Assembly: GCA_022578965.1 (NCBI GenBank)
Contig: MU400510.1
Span: forward strand, 372,001-436,000
DNA: 64,000 nucleotides
Direction of reading: 5' to 3'
Origin: Xylaria sp. FL1777
Lineage: Eukaryota > Ascomycota > Sordariomycetes > Xylariales > Xylariaceae
Below are positions 45,575 through 57,902 of the stretch, piece by piece; position 1 is the first letter of the stretch; every line of letters begins with the position of its first letter. Both the position numbers and the translations under genes were made by a program. Below the pieces are notes generated by a model. The model worked only from the letters and a program-made list of their open reading frames with translations. It did no database searches and was not told the origin of the DNA.

Positions 45575-48562
45575 ATGTACCGTCACCATGTCTTCCCTCT
45601 CTCGACGGTCTTTCTTGTCGCAGCCAATTTGCTCTTACCCGTCGCCATCTTGATCTTCGCCACCGGCTTCTTCCCCTATAAGCCCTTCTTACCTGGCCTG
45701 GCGCGTTATGAAGAGCTGGATTACGGGTCGCCTCCAAGTGCGCCGTTCGATAAGCTCGTTTTCATGGTCGTTGATGCCTTGCGCAGGTAGATAACCCACA
45801 CCGCGCCCACACGCCGACATTCCATCTGCGGTCGCAATCATGCTGACTTGATGTTATCTCTATTAGTGATTTTGTCTATCTTCAAGGTTCCGGCTTTGAA
45901 TATACCCAAAGGTCAGCCAGACCCTTCGATCCGAACATTCTCGCCGACTTCATATCTGATATCTGTCCAGTTTGATCAACAATGGCGTCGCCATTCCCTT
46001 CACTGCTCATGCGACCTCCCCCACCATCACCATGCCCCGGATCAAGGCCATGACAACCGGCACGACGCCCTCGTTTCTTGACGCTATCCTGAGTTTTGAC
46101 GAGGCTGACACCTCCTCGACGCTGGCGTCGCAAGATACATGGCTCGCCCAAATGAAAGCCAAGAACACCGGGAAACTGGTCATGTATGGCGATGACACCT
46201 GGCTGAAGCTCTTCCCGGCCACCTTCGATAGAGCAGATGGAACTACGAGCTTCTTTGTTTCTGATTTCACCGAGGTCGATAATAATGTGACGAGGCATAT
46301 CGGCGACGAATTGAGAAATGACGATTGGAACACTATGGTACTCCATTACCTTGGACTTGACCACATCGGCCACAAGACCGGCCCGCGAGGGCCCAATATG
46401 CTCCCTAAGCAGCGCGAGATGGATGGCATAGTTCGTCAGATATATGAAGCTATAGAAACCCACGAGCACCTACAATCAACCTTGCTCGTCCTGTGCGGAG
46501 ATCACGGTATGAATGATGCCGGTAACCACGGAGCTTCTTCGCCTGGAGAGACGTCGGCCGCTTTGGTATTTGCGTCACCGAAATTAAAGGCTATCTCTGG
46601 AGATACCAAGGTCCCAGCCAAATTAAACGAAAACTTCCAATACTATCACACTGTTGAGCAGTCCGATTTAGCGCCTACCCTTGCTGCTCTACTCGGGTTT
46701 CCCGTTCCTAAGAATAGCCTGGGGTCTTTCATTCCAAACTTCTTACCCCTTTGGCCAGAATGTAAGCTCATGAGCAATTTCTTAGATTATCTTCGACTGA
46801 CAGGGCTTACTAGCCCGCGACCAACTGCAGATTCTTATACGTAATGCCAGACAAATTCTTGCCATTGTCAGTGCCACATTAGGCGGTTCGTCTTTTGAAA
46901 GTGTGGCGAGCGAACGGCACTGCCTCCGTCCAAGTTCCTCGGCAGCTGAACTGGTCTGCGAGTGGCGTAGAATTGGCGAGTTTGCCGTACCGGCCGCAAC
47001 AGATAGTGTTCAGCACCAACACCTCGTTTTAGATATATCAAGAGTTAGTCGTCTTTTGCCTCCCCTAGTACAATTTGGGGGGTTTTACTTACGTATTCTA
47101 TGAAACAGTGGCTTTCTAACGCACAAAGACTAATGAGCGGCATGGCAAGCAATTACGATATTGATAGGCTGACCTTAGGCGGAATAGTTACGGTGGTTGC
47201 TATATCTGCCGCTGGAGTAGCTACAGCCATGTCGACGAAATCGCCCATTCACAATTTCGGGCCCTTTGCCTTGATCACCATCCTATATGGTGTAATGATG
47301 TTTGCTAGCAGCTATGTTGAAGAAGAGCAGCATTTCTGGTATTGGACCACGACCGCATGGCTATTCTATCTTGTTGTTAAAAGGTAACATTCGTCAAACT
47401 TACTTCCGTCTAGTGTTAGTTCCTGACGTAGTAACAGAACACCGAGACCAGCCCGCAAATTCTATATTATGACGTTTATTGGGCTTGGGATGATAAAGCT
47501 TACGCGCAGCTGGAACCAAACCGGCCAGAAATTTGCTGGTGAACCCGATATCGTCACCACATTTCTCTTACCTAACCCGACTTTCCTTTGGGCTCTGGTG
47601 TGGCTCACGTATTTATTAGTTAGCCGGGAACTTACGAGTAATTTGGATGGGGTTCCGACCATAATTTCGGGTTCGGTTGTTGCCGGAGTGGTAACATCAG
47701 CCGTATCCTTTAAACTTACATTTACGAAGCAAGACGCTCCTGAGGTAGTCGTCGGCTTGGCGAGATTCGTTGCTGACCTCTTCGATGGGCCATCCCTTGT
47801 GACCCAAGCCCGTGCCGTGTTCATGGGCATTGGTCTGGTCGCTATCTATCCGTTATACTTACTGTTCTTCCAACAGACCAAATCATCCAAAAATCAGGGT
47901 AAGCCTCCATAAAGCCGCCCAAACCCCCATCCCAGACTGACATTTTGATAGCCATGCATGTGCTGCATCATTTATACACGCTTCTCGCGCTCACTCAATC
48001 TCGGGCGACTAATATACCACTATTTTTGTTGTTTCATGGCACCTATCTCTTTTTGACCAAACTTAATCTTAACCTTGTCGAAGTGACCACTTCGTCATTA
48101 CTCCTCCAGTTCGCCTCGTTCTTCGCGATGGGAGGCTCCAATGCTTTCACCGGCATTGATTTATCTAGCGCGTACAATGGCGTTAGCGGCTTCAACGTCA
48201 TCACGGTGGGAGTGCTAACGTTTGTTAGCAATTGGGCTGGTCCCGTGTGGTGGATGTCGGCGTCGAACTTGTTGCTGTTATCAAGCAGGCGAATAATTTG
48301 CGACAATACTGCGAGCGAGGGTCGTCATGAGGATGGCGAGAAAAAGAGGGATACCTTCACACAGCACGCATCTCTCATGACGCTGTACACGGCGGCCAGC
48401 CTAGGGTCTGTAATGGCGGCCTGCACTGCGCTTAGGACTCATCTATTCATCTGGTCTGTTTTCTCGCCAAAATATCTTTATAGCATGGCATGGAGTCTGG
48501 GGCAGCATCTTGTCATCAACATCGGGGTTGGCGGCTTGCTGTATTGGCTGGGGCGAACATGA
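45575..48562 (+). CDS. LAS21: GPI ethanolamine phosphate transferase 2 (Las21/Gpi7)
   Basis: ER enzyme that adds ethanolamine phosphate to the second mannose of GPI anchors. Seven exons: 45575-45786, 45867-45911, 45971-46761, 46814-47043, 47109-47383, 47438-47898 and 47952-48562, giving 874 aa. N-terminal signal anchor (STVFLVAANLLLPVAILIF). Luminal alkaline-phosphatase-type domain with metal and nucleophile motifs VVDALRRSDFVY, SPTITMPRIK (catalytic Thr) and CGDHGMNDAGNHG. After exon 3, many hydrophobic helices form the membrane half. The 45-nt second exon and the 52-nt third intron were fixed by frame and by continuity (YTQ-SLINNGVAIPF, WPE-SRDQLQILIRNARQIL). SMP3, the enzyme for the fourth mannose, lies 6.3 kb downstream, with the NLR gene between. 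Confidence 0.93.
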
Positions 48563-49357
48563 TCATAGATAAAATTTAATAGACTCATGATGCGCAAGCA
48601 TCTCTAACAATTTAAGCCTTATGTTTATTCAATTTCCTTACATGCTATTCTTAATTAATCACGAATACTTCATGGGGTTTCAGGAGGCTAAGAGTGTAGG
48701 TACCGATATCCATTCAATCTGATTAGGGGATGTAGTTCGGCTGCAGCCGGGGCTTTGTAACACTGAAAAGGGAACCCCTTTCCTCGTGTTTTCTGCGCAT
48801 TATCTCCTTTTCTTTCCTAGTTTTCCGACATTGGGTCTATAACGACGTTCTGATACCCGACTATATTTGGTAGATTATGAACGGTATCCCAACCTCAACG
48901 AGGTCGCTTTCTGCTTACGGTTGCCCGCCACATGCTCACAAGACACGCGTAAGTCATTACAGAGATTCAACTTGCACCGATATCCGCTCTCACGAACCTG
49001 AAAATATCTTAGTCGCCCTCATATCTTTTCAGCTCTAAACGTAAGTCGAAACGAACGTGATGTCTCCGGACTAGCAGGCCATCAGTACATAGAGTGGGAC
49101 AGGGACGGTCCCTTCAGAGCATTCTATACCACGGCAAATTCGCTCATATATCTCTACTTATACTATCCTATCCTGATCAATAGCAAACATGATAGGATTG
49201 CAAATGTAGCTAAAGGAATTAGATACTAGGGAATGCTAGAAACTTTACTGGTGGTCACGTAGGCAGAAGCCAAAGCAGCGCCATTTCATTAGACTGTGAA
49301 AAGATAGAATAGGAATTAGATTTGGCTATTTAGTCAACAGAGATAGAAAAATTACCC
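48563..49357. other. Convergent intergenic region, 0.8 kb
   Basis: Between the 3' ends of LAS21 (+) and the NLR gene (-). No supported feature. Confidence 0.5.
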
Positions 49358-52300
49358 TTATGTACGCTTTAGAGCTAATATCTCTTCCGCCTCCGCATAT
49401 TTCCTCTGACGTTTAAGGACATGGGCAAGATGGGATATGGTGCCTTGCGTACTGGGATGATCTATGCCTAGGACCGCTATATTTAGCTTTAGTTCTTCTC
49501 GGTTTAATTCCTCGGCCTCTTGGTACCTCCCTTGTTTCTGTAGAGTTAATGCAAGGCTATACATGCTGATGAGTGTGTCGGGATGCTCTTTGCCCAGCAC
49601 TTCTATACTTAGGTTTAATTCCTGCCGGCTTATCTTTTCGGCCTCCTTATAATTCCCTTCACGCTGAAGAACGAAGGCAAGGCCATTCATACTGATCAGT
49701 GTAGAGGGATGCTTTTTCCCTAGCACCTGCTCCTTCAGCTCTAGTGTTTTCCGGTATAGCTCTCCGGACGCCGTGTACTCCCCTCGATTTTGAAGGACGT
49801 GGGCAAGGTTATTCATGCTAGTAAGTGTTTCGGGATGCTTTTCGCCTAGTACCTCTGTACATAGCTTCAGTTCTTTCCGGTGCAAGTTTTCAGCCTCTTC
49901 GTACTTCCCCTGATTTCGAAGAACCAGAGCAAGGTTATTCACTATTATCGCTGGAGTCAGTAATTACTCTTTTAGGCGAATATTATACCCCCGATGCATG
50001 CTCCCGAGACATGTTGGGAGTCATCAGGTTACTAGAAAGGGAAGAAAATGACTCCAGTGTGTACATACTAGCAACAAGTGTGGGGCGGGGCCTTTTGTTT
50101 TTCATCGCTTCGTACGCCTCTAGCTGCTGCCGGTGCAGCTTTTCGGCCTCTTCAAACTTCAGTCGAGTTCGAAGGACAAGGGCAAGGTTGTTCATGCTAA
50201 TTAGTGTGTCGGGATGCCTTTTCCCCAGTACCTCCTCCCGCATCCTTAGTGTCCGCCGAAATAACGGTTCCGCTTCGGCATATTTTCCAAGAGTCCAATA
50301 GCTTTCGGCGATTTTGACGTACAGACTTATATCCTTCTTTGTACTGTCTGCAACGTCGACATCGGCATAGATTGTATCCAGCACTGCTTGCCCGTGTGGT
50401 AAGTAATTGGCCCACTTCTTCCTGTTACCATGCCAGGGAAATGGATATGCTTCTATAAGTCGCTCAACTACATTCGTAGTCCATTGCTCCCACTCTTCTT
50501 TTTCCTGCAACCAATTCTGCATAGCGAGTCGAACAAGTCGATGCATATCGAATGAATCTGCCGTGCCTCGTTTCGTGATGAACGCGTAGGCATTGAGGGA
50601 TCCGATCACTTCTGCCATGGTAATCTTTGACGTAACCGGCAGGAGGGATAACGGGATGTCTTTCTGGGCTAGCAAGCATGCAAACTTAAGGCAATCTGCC
50701 GCTTGCGGGTTGTGCTCTGTGATGTGTTCGAATGAAATCAACCAAGTCGTCGCAATCGGGTTTTGGTTTTTGGCATGACTTTTATATCGATGGCGGTCTG
50801 CGAACTGTCTACTAAGCAGGTGGATCAGATCGGCATTACTCGACTCGCAGAATTCCAGATACTGAGATATGGTGACATTCTTATTCAATGTCAAGTATGC
50901 CGATGCCTGCTTAATAGCCAGTGGAAGATTGGCTAAGAAGTCAAGTAGACGTTTTGTACTTTCCGCATCACTTATCTGACTTTCTTTCAGGCCTGTCTGT
51001 AAAAGGGTGGTGGCTTCGGCGTTGTCCATCTCAGACACATTAATAACGTTGCCCTGTATGATATCAAGTTTGGCAGTTACTTCATGGTTCCGCGTCGTAA
51101 ACAGAATCGACCCTTCCCGACTGAAAGGGAGATATTCAACCAGATTCGCGCCAGTAAATAGCATGTCCGTATCATCGGCATTATCGATGACTAAGAGCCA
51201 GCTACCAGCGTTTTCGTGGCTTAGGCCCGTTTTTACAAGCATTTTCACATCTGCTTTCTCGCCATTGATGTCGGATAATTGAAGCAGCTGCCCGATCTCG
51301 CGGTACGCATTCTCAAAGCTGGTCAAGTCTACGGCCGGGACCCAAAAGATAGAACAGTCCGAATATCTGTCGCGGACCTGGTAGACGGTCTCGAGCGCGA
51401 TCTGGGTTTTGCCGATGCCGCCGAGGCCTTCGACGGCGGTGCGCTGGCAGTCATCCTTATTGGCGCTAGGGGGAACTCTTGCAAGGAGCTGCTGTAAGAT
51501 GGCGCTGCGTCCAACGAAATTATCGTTCCGCCCAAATGGGACCATGAAATGGCGGTCTTTAGTGGCTTCAGACGAGTTAGGATAGTTTTCGTGTTTATCG
51601 TGCTTGACTTACTTTGTTTCCGTCGCTCCATCACACTCTTCCAGTTGGCACACATATTATGGAGCTCATTTGAGACCATCAAGAATGAACGGTCATCAGG
51701 TCCTGAGAACTTATTTAATTGAAAGTGGTCCGCATACAATTGCACTCGCTCCCAACCGGGAATGTGGGCAGATTCTTCTTCGACCACCTGTATAATATTT
51801 AGAAGTTTTTCGGGGGATTATCTCGAAAGGTACATACCTTGGCTTGAGCCCAACCGGCAAGGCCGATCTTCTTCCCGTAATCTGAACTATAAAGTTCAAA
51901 AAAACAAGTTGTAGGTATATTTAGCTTGTTTCGAAGTTTGCCGAAAGCATGCACCTCGTCTGCTAAGTGCTTGCTGTCTTGCTCTAGCTCCGTGATGATA
52001 CCGTCATGAGATCCCATAGGAGCCATCAACCAGGCAACATTCTTCGCAAGACTTTGCATCTTTGTGCCTCTAAAGGGTGTCCCAAGAGGCGCAAAACCAA
52101 CCGTAGATGCTGGGAGGTATTGAAGGTGTTCAGTGCGGTCTGCATATAAGAGACCCTGTTAAGTGAATGATGTTAGAATATATGGATTTAAAGCGTTGCA
52201 TAATTAACAGAATTAACCTACGTATAATACGACCAGTCCACCGAGGCTATGTGCGATGAATACAATAGGGCGCTCCTGAGCATCGGTACGAAAATTGTGC

Positions 52301-52802
52301 AGACTCTTTACTAACTCTTCGCCGCAGAGTTCGAGACGGGTCGTCGGAGCATTGGCGTGCCATCTTGACTCATAATTGTAGACTATGATTCGCGCATGAG
52401 GGACTACGCGGGGAAGCATGTTGAGATCTTTGAGCCAGTGGACTGGTGGCCGGTGGCCTTTCTTGTCTTGCCAGACCCATGACCAGTCCACATTCGAACC
52501 AAGTCCGTGAACAGCAACAATGCTGCCTTGAGATCAGAATCGTGAATATAGGGGGACCAAAATGAACATACTCTACTTCAATCTCATTACTAACGCCCTG
52601 GTTCGGTCTGGGATATAGAACCTCGAGAGGCGGTCGGTTTGTCTGTCTCTAGCTGAGACTAAGTAGAGTGTCTTTCTTGACTGCTTGTGAGGTTACTAAC
52701 TTGTGTTCTCGCGCGAGAACTCTCGGCAGGAATAGATTCCCGTTGTGGGCTGTGTCCGTCCCTGGCGAAGAAGTCGAATATACGCTGAATGGAGCGAGGC
52801 AT
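49358..52802 (-). CDS. NLR-like protein: lipase-like alpha/beta hydrolase, NB-ARC, TPR repeats
   Basis: Seven exons on the minus strand: 52701-52802, 52572-52648, 52222-52522, 51838-52155, 51613-51787, 50069-51565 and 49358-49941, all in frame, giving 1017 aa. Residues about 60-270 are an alpha/beta-hydrolase (SesB/DUF676-like) effector: DIVAVHGLGSN, then AHSLGG with nucleophile Ser152 and LGTPFRGT. About 325-620 is an NB-ARC NTPase: FMVPFGRNDNFVGR, P-loop GLGGIGKT (371-378), Walker B LLVIDNADD, sensor FTTRN. About 735-1015 is roughly seven 42-aa TPRs of kinesin-light-chain type (YAEAEPLFRRTL, GKRHPDTLISMNNLALVL). Such fungal NLRs are linked to heterokaryon incompatibility and programmed cell death (family knowledge); its ligand is unknown. 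No frameshift: apparent breaks are introns. Confidence 0.9.
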
Positions 52803-54831
52803 CACGGAGCCATGAGCAGCTGGGCCTTGGCAATGGGAGCGAGATGGAATGCGGGGTCAGTGATATATACAGTAGTTTCGCGTCCAAGAACTACCCTAGC
52901 ATCGGTCGGCGATACCGTCGCTGTGACATAACCTATGTTGAATCCGTTTTAATGGCGATCAGTCATAGTCAACGAAGGAATAGAGTCAAACAGCATCGTG
53001 ATAATCGGTCGGCCTAATGCTGGTGTTGCTGATGATATTTGTTAGATAAGCATTGGGCGGCAAGGCTGCCCATCATCCATCCATCTGCCCCTGCACATCC
53101 ATCCCCAATCAATCATTCCTTGGTTCCGTGGCGCACCATAGCTGAACTAAACCCATTTTTCTTTTTTTGGCCAGTTTAAGGCAAAGACGTAGCATGGTTG
53201 TGATATCATCATAGAATCTGTATACATGTAAGAGCAGGATGACTCCCATCATGTAGGCCGACCAGTTGCATTACACACCAGCAGGTTTGAATATCCTATT
53301 ATTTAGCCCACTCTATCTAGAATGAAGCCTTGCTCTCTAGATAGACTCGGATGGCGAAGAAAGACGTCGACTAACAGCTAGGTAATCATCGCATGATATG
53401 TTGCTGTGCGGTGACGAGTATAGGTTTTGCTTCCATTGGCTGGCGACAAGCGAAGGACTGACGAAACAGAAAGGTCATGTTACCGCCAACCGCCACACCT
53501 CACGGCGTGGTATAGTACCTATCTACTTACAGATTAGTTCTGCGTTCGTTAACTGTGATAAGACTAACTAAATTGCACTTCCAAAAATGTGGTGGTCAGC
53601 TGGTGTCTTGCTGGAATCGCATCATACTTTTGGCCCTGAGAGATTCATATCTAGATTTCAAACGTTCCACGTCCAGGTGCCGGGGATGTACAAATCATGA
53701 GATAAGATGATTGCGTCTGCAAGCAACAAGGGCTGCTTCTCACATCTTTTAGGTAAATACACGTTTTCAAACCTGGGTCTCCTTGTGGCCCGTTTCCCGT
53801 TTCCCGTTCCCAGTTCCCAATAGGTATGTATACCTACCTAGGTATACAACTATGATCTGTACTGGAATAAGTAGGCTCGAACTTGGATTGGTAATCATTT
53901 CATCATCTGGGCAATTTCCTCTCATACTTAAAGCAACGCTTGTACATATCTAGTGTAGGCATGTTGTGTACCGATACACCTTATATAATCTGCCATGCAG
54001 CGATGACGGGTTTGGCTAGCGAAGAGCTTAATGACTTGCATGTTACTCGTATGTACGTGTCTACCCGTACATACCTATAGGCCTATAGGTACAACAACAC
54101 TGATACATTTTACTACCTACCTAGGCTTAGACGACCTATGTATAGTACTATATGTACGTAGTAAGTTATATGGTGGACCCTTCCAAATTGGAGGTGAAAT
54201 GGCTTTGGAAGTACCAGGTCTCAAATTGAGACAGCACCGGACCCCAGCACATGGCCACTACGCCCTAGCTGATTCGTTGCCCTACCTAATCAAGCCGATA
54301 TCAGCAGGTACCTTGACTGCCCAAGGTACATTCTACAATAAGACCCCAAGGCTCGTCCTACCTTGTGTCCTACCTTGTGCAGTAGTTTGTGGTGCGATAC
54401 AGGTACATCCCGGCCGTCAAATCAGTCGACAGAATCTGACTACCGGTGGGTAGGTCTTGACCTGCATTCTTGCAGTGTCACCGTGGTTAGGCTGATTTTG
54501 ACAAGGGACAGGTACCTCCAATTCCCGGTCCCGTTGCATATAGGTAGTCTTTTTTGTGAATCTGTCAACAACACAGCCTGAATTTATTCTTAGTTTCCTC
54601 ATATCTTTGTTCCTTTCTTTCGTTCTGTCGCAAATTCTACTTGTGTCCTTTGCACCATGCCAGCCGTGTCCCGCATCTGACGATAGCTCTGCCGATTACC
54701 AAGAATTCCACAGTTCGCGCCATCAAGTATCATCCTCCGCGCTCCCGCGCCCGCAACTGTACGCCTATGTGTCTTACTGCGCACATCGCAAACCACCCGC
54801 ACACTTATGGACGTATGTACTCGTGAGAATC
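52803..54831. other. Divergent intergenic region, 2.0 kb
   Basis: Between the NLR start (minus) and SMP3 start (plus), so it holds both promoters. It contains TACCTACCTAGGTATAC-type words at 53821-53850 and 54111-54127. The frames here (for example 54031-54453) have no recognisable domain. Confidence 0.5.
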
Positions 54832-56641
54832 ATGTGGCGGCGCACATACTTGCTGCTAGTACTGGTCCGGTTATGGTTTGCCTTGTCGCCGAGCTATCTA
54901 CATCCCGATGAGAACTTTCAAGGTCCGGAGGTTATCGCTGGTATGTCCCAACCCAAGCCTAGTACTGCCCTGGCCTACGGCGCAAGTTGCACCCTTCACG
55001 CCCCGAGTGCGCCTCGTAATGCATATCTATTGAACTTGACTAACGCAACCTTCGGCGCGACATTAGGCCAAATCTTCAAGTACCCTGTCCGATTAACCTG
55101 GGAATTCACAAGCGACCATCCCATCCGAAGCGTCTTCCCGCTATGGCCGGTCTATGGGCTGCCCATGCTTCTCCTGCGATGGCTATGGATTGGTAATGGC
55201 AACGATGGCGAGATCCCTCCGATCGCTGTCTTCTGGACATTGCGTGTGTTGATGTTCATCCTCAGCTTTGTGCTAGAAGATTGGGCAATACACGAGCTCG
55301 TGCCGTCGCGGCGACACCGTCAAGTCGCCGTTTTGCTGGTCGCTTCGTCTTATGTTACTTGGACTCTTCAAACACACACCTTTTCCAACTCAATCGAGAC
55401 GCTTGTTGTCTTATGGAGCTTGGTTTTGATCGAGCGCATCCTGGAGAGTGCTGTGAGTAGTCTTCCTCTCACCCTGACCATCCTGTTTTCAGCTGGTGCT
55501 GATATATGCTTACAGCAATCATCTTCCCTGATGGCGTCGACTGTACTCGGCATCGTCGTTGTCTTCGGCATTTTTAACAGAATCACATTCCCTGCCTTTT
55601 TACTGATCCCCGGACTTCGCTTGATGCGCCATTTTATTAATAAGTAAGAATTCACGGGTTCCAATATACTCACGATACGCGTTTCTAACCATAAGACCTA
55701 ATCCTAGACCTTTGTCACTTCTGGTTCTGACAGTCTCGGCCTTGTTTACGCTTTTGATTGCCATATCGCTCGATACCTCGTTCTACACTTCGCATTCTAT
55801 ATCCTGGTTGGATCTCTACAGGAACCCTGTGATTACGCCGTGGAACAATTTGCAATACAATATCTCTCCTTCTAATTTAGCACAGCATGGCATTCACCCT
55901 TGGTACCAGCATCTACTTGTTAACTTGCCTCTGCTTATCGGACCAGCTGTCGGGCTTCTTTTCGCGCAGCCACATCTATCTTTGCGGTTTTATTCCGCCA
56001 TATCGGGGGTATTGGTGCTGTCGATATTCCAGCACCAGGAGGCTCGATTTTTGCTCCCGACTATCCCACTACTACTATCATCGATACAACTGCCGAGGAA
56101 TAACACATATATGAAAGTGTGGGTTGGTGCTTGGGTTGTTTTCAATATGGTATTAGGATTATTGATGGGGGTGTATCATCAAGGCGGGATAGTGCCTGCT
56201 CAAGTTTTCTTGAGCAACCAACCAGATGCGACCCAGGCAATCTGGTGGAAGACGTATATGCCTCCAATATGGCTATTAAACGGCAAGAATGAGGTTCTTC
56301 ATACCGAGGATGTGGCAGGTATGGCGGGCAGCAAGTTGCTGGAAGAACTCGAGCGAATAGCGACGTGCGATACACCAGCTGATCGGCGCAGCCGCGAATA
56401 TCTCAAAGAGAAGAACGGCACCTATCTAATCGCACCACTCTCAACAACATGGCTAGACCCTTACCTAGAGAATAAGGGATTGGACGGTTTGCGGTTTAGG
56501 GAGGTTTGGAGACATAAGAACCACCTCAACCTGGATGATCTGGACTGGGCCGAGGATGGCGTTTGGTATACTTTAAAGAGAGTTATAGGTAGACGGGGAT
56601 TGGCAGCCTGGAGAGTAACTAAAAGTTGCGGTCGGCCTTGA
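54832..56641 (+). CDS. SMP3: GPI mannosyltransferase 4 (Smp3)
   Basis: GT22 enzyme that adds the fourth mannose to the GPI core in the ER lumen. Best model: exons 54832-54940, 55067-55452, 55516-55643 and 55708-56641, giving 518 aa. Starts [20 protein letters not shown] and carries the GT22 signature [14 protein letters not shown] just after the first membrane segment. It then continues [13 protein letters not shown] and [14 protein letters not shown]. Later segments [20 protein letters not shown] and [17 protein letters not shown] match the family. Two introns (54941-55066, 126 nt; 55453-55515, 63 nt) are multiples of three without stops, so a naive reading would keep them; splice signals and family length argue for removal. 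Polytopic membrane protein throughout. Confidence 0.9.
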
Positions 56642-57147
56642 TACCTGAAATCATAATAATGATAATAAAAGTCAAAACTTCTGAGCAAAATGGTGCCATA
56701 CATGAATTTGTGTAAGGATTTGTGATGGCTAACTATATTAATTAGCTAGTTACTATCTTGTTGAAGCTTGGCAGGCTCGGACAATAAATCCGAAGCAATC
56801 GGTTCCGGTTCAGCACACTGTAAGGACTACCTAGCCTACCTGGACTAGCGAGACTTTCCCTATCGATGTCATCTCAAGCAAACTGATTGGACCATAGTGT
56901 ACTCGCATCCTTGTTACAAGGAAAATGGATTGACCGGCGGGACATCTTTCGATCGAAGCTCTCTTTGACCTCAAACGATTTGACCTTGTTGCGTGTAAAC
57001 GCACCACAATCCACCACCAGCCTGATTTTATTCGCATTCTGCCTTGTACGAGCCCAAATTCCACCCAGAAACTATCTCCCCCAGAAACTTTTGCTATTTC
57101 TGCCGACCGAGATTCACGCCACAAGGGAAGAAGAGGACGAGATCACG
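56642..57147. other. Intergenic, 0.5 kb
   Basis: Between SMP3 and PET100 on the same strand; PET100 promoter expected. No other feature. Confidence 0.5.
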
Positions 57148-57533
57148 ATGGGCGGGCTGAACCTCGAAGTGTTTAAAGTAAGCTTAATTGAACTGAATCA
57201 ATCCCTTCCCGCCGACATCATGTTTCCTCGCTGCGGTCCACTGATTGTTGTTTTGTCGGGAAACAGTTCGGCATGTACATCATGTTCCCGATCGGCATCA
57301 TGTTCTACTTCGGCACGAACCTGGACGAGCGCTTCGCCGTGCCCGACTTCTGGCCCAAGCCCGAGCAGGCCAACCGCGTGCCCTTCGAAAAGGACGAGAT
57401 CCACGCCGAGCTGCAGCGCCTGCGTACTCGCCGCCTGTACCTGCGGGACCGAAGACTCGAGGCCGAGGCGGCGTCGCGGGCGAAAGATGACGCGGGCCAT
57501 TCTGCTGGGAATGAGGAGGGGAGGTCGTCTTGA
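57148..57533 (+). CDS. PET100: Cytochrome c oxidase assembly protein Pet100
   Basis: Mitochondrial inner-membrane chaperone for complex IV assembly. Two exons, 57148-57177 and 57267-57533, with an 89-nt intron, give 98 aa, near the family length. MGGLNLEVFKFGMYIMFPIG followed by IMFYFGTNLDERF is the Pet100 signature: one transmembrane helix at about residues 12-27, then FWPKPEQANRVPFEKDEI. The C-terminal half is charged (RRLYLRDRRLEAEAASRAKD) and helical. The first exon is only 30 nt. Its convergent neighbour also acts on cytochrome oxidase. Confidence 0.92.
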
Positions 57534-57902
57534 GATGGGGGAAAGTGTTGTGCTTTTGGGGTGGTTGCGCATTGAGAGGGTGTCAGGAGGACTAGGCCTT
57601 TTTTTTGTTCCACGAAGCACACGATTCCCTCTGAAATGAAACGAAGTGAGGATACCGAAGAACATGGCATTGGAAAGTCCTTGCCGCAACGATCGACCAA
57701 CTGTACGAAAATCCGCGAATCGAATTTGGGCGTTTGGGGGATGATGAACACCGGTTAAAGTTAACCTGCAAGAATGACCTCTTACGGGCAGTGCAGGTCA
57801 AAAGTGTATATTCATGGATTTATCTATGTCTGGGTGTTGTACAAGTCTATATGATGTACAATTCTATACAATCACCACACAGTTTACGCTCTATTCATAT
57901 GC
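57534..57902. other. Convergent 3' region, 0.37 kb
   Basis: Between the ends of PET100 and the YebC-type gene. Only 3' flanks are expected; nothing else seen. Confidence 0.5.

Noticed and set aside
49358..52802. NLR gene as a frameshifted pseudogene or several small genes
   Set aside because: Breaks at 49941/50069, 51565/51613, 51787/51838 and 52155/52222 all have GT-AG borders and phase-matched joins that restore conserved motifs.
54031..54453. 140-codon plus-strand frame upstream of SMP3
   Set aside because: No domain, odd composition, and it contains the dispersed TACCTAGG words typical of intergenic DNA here.
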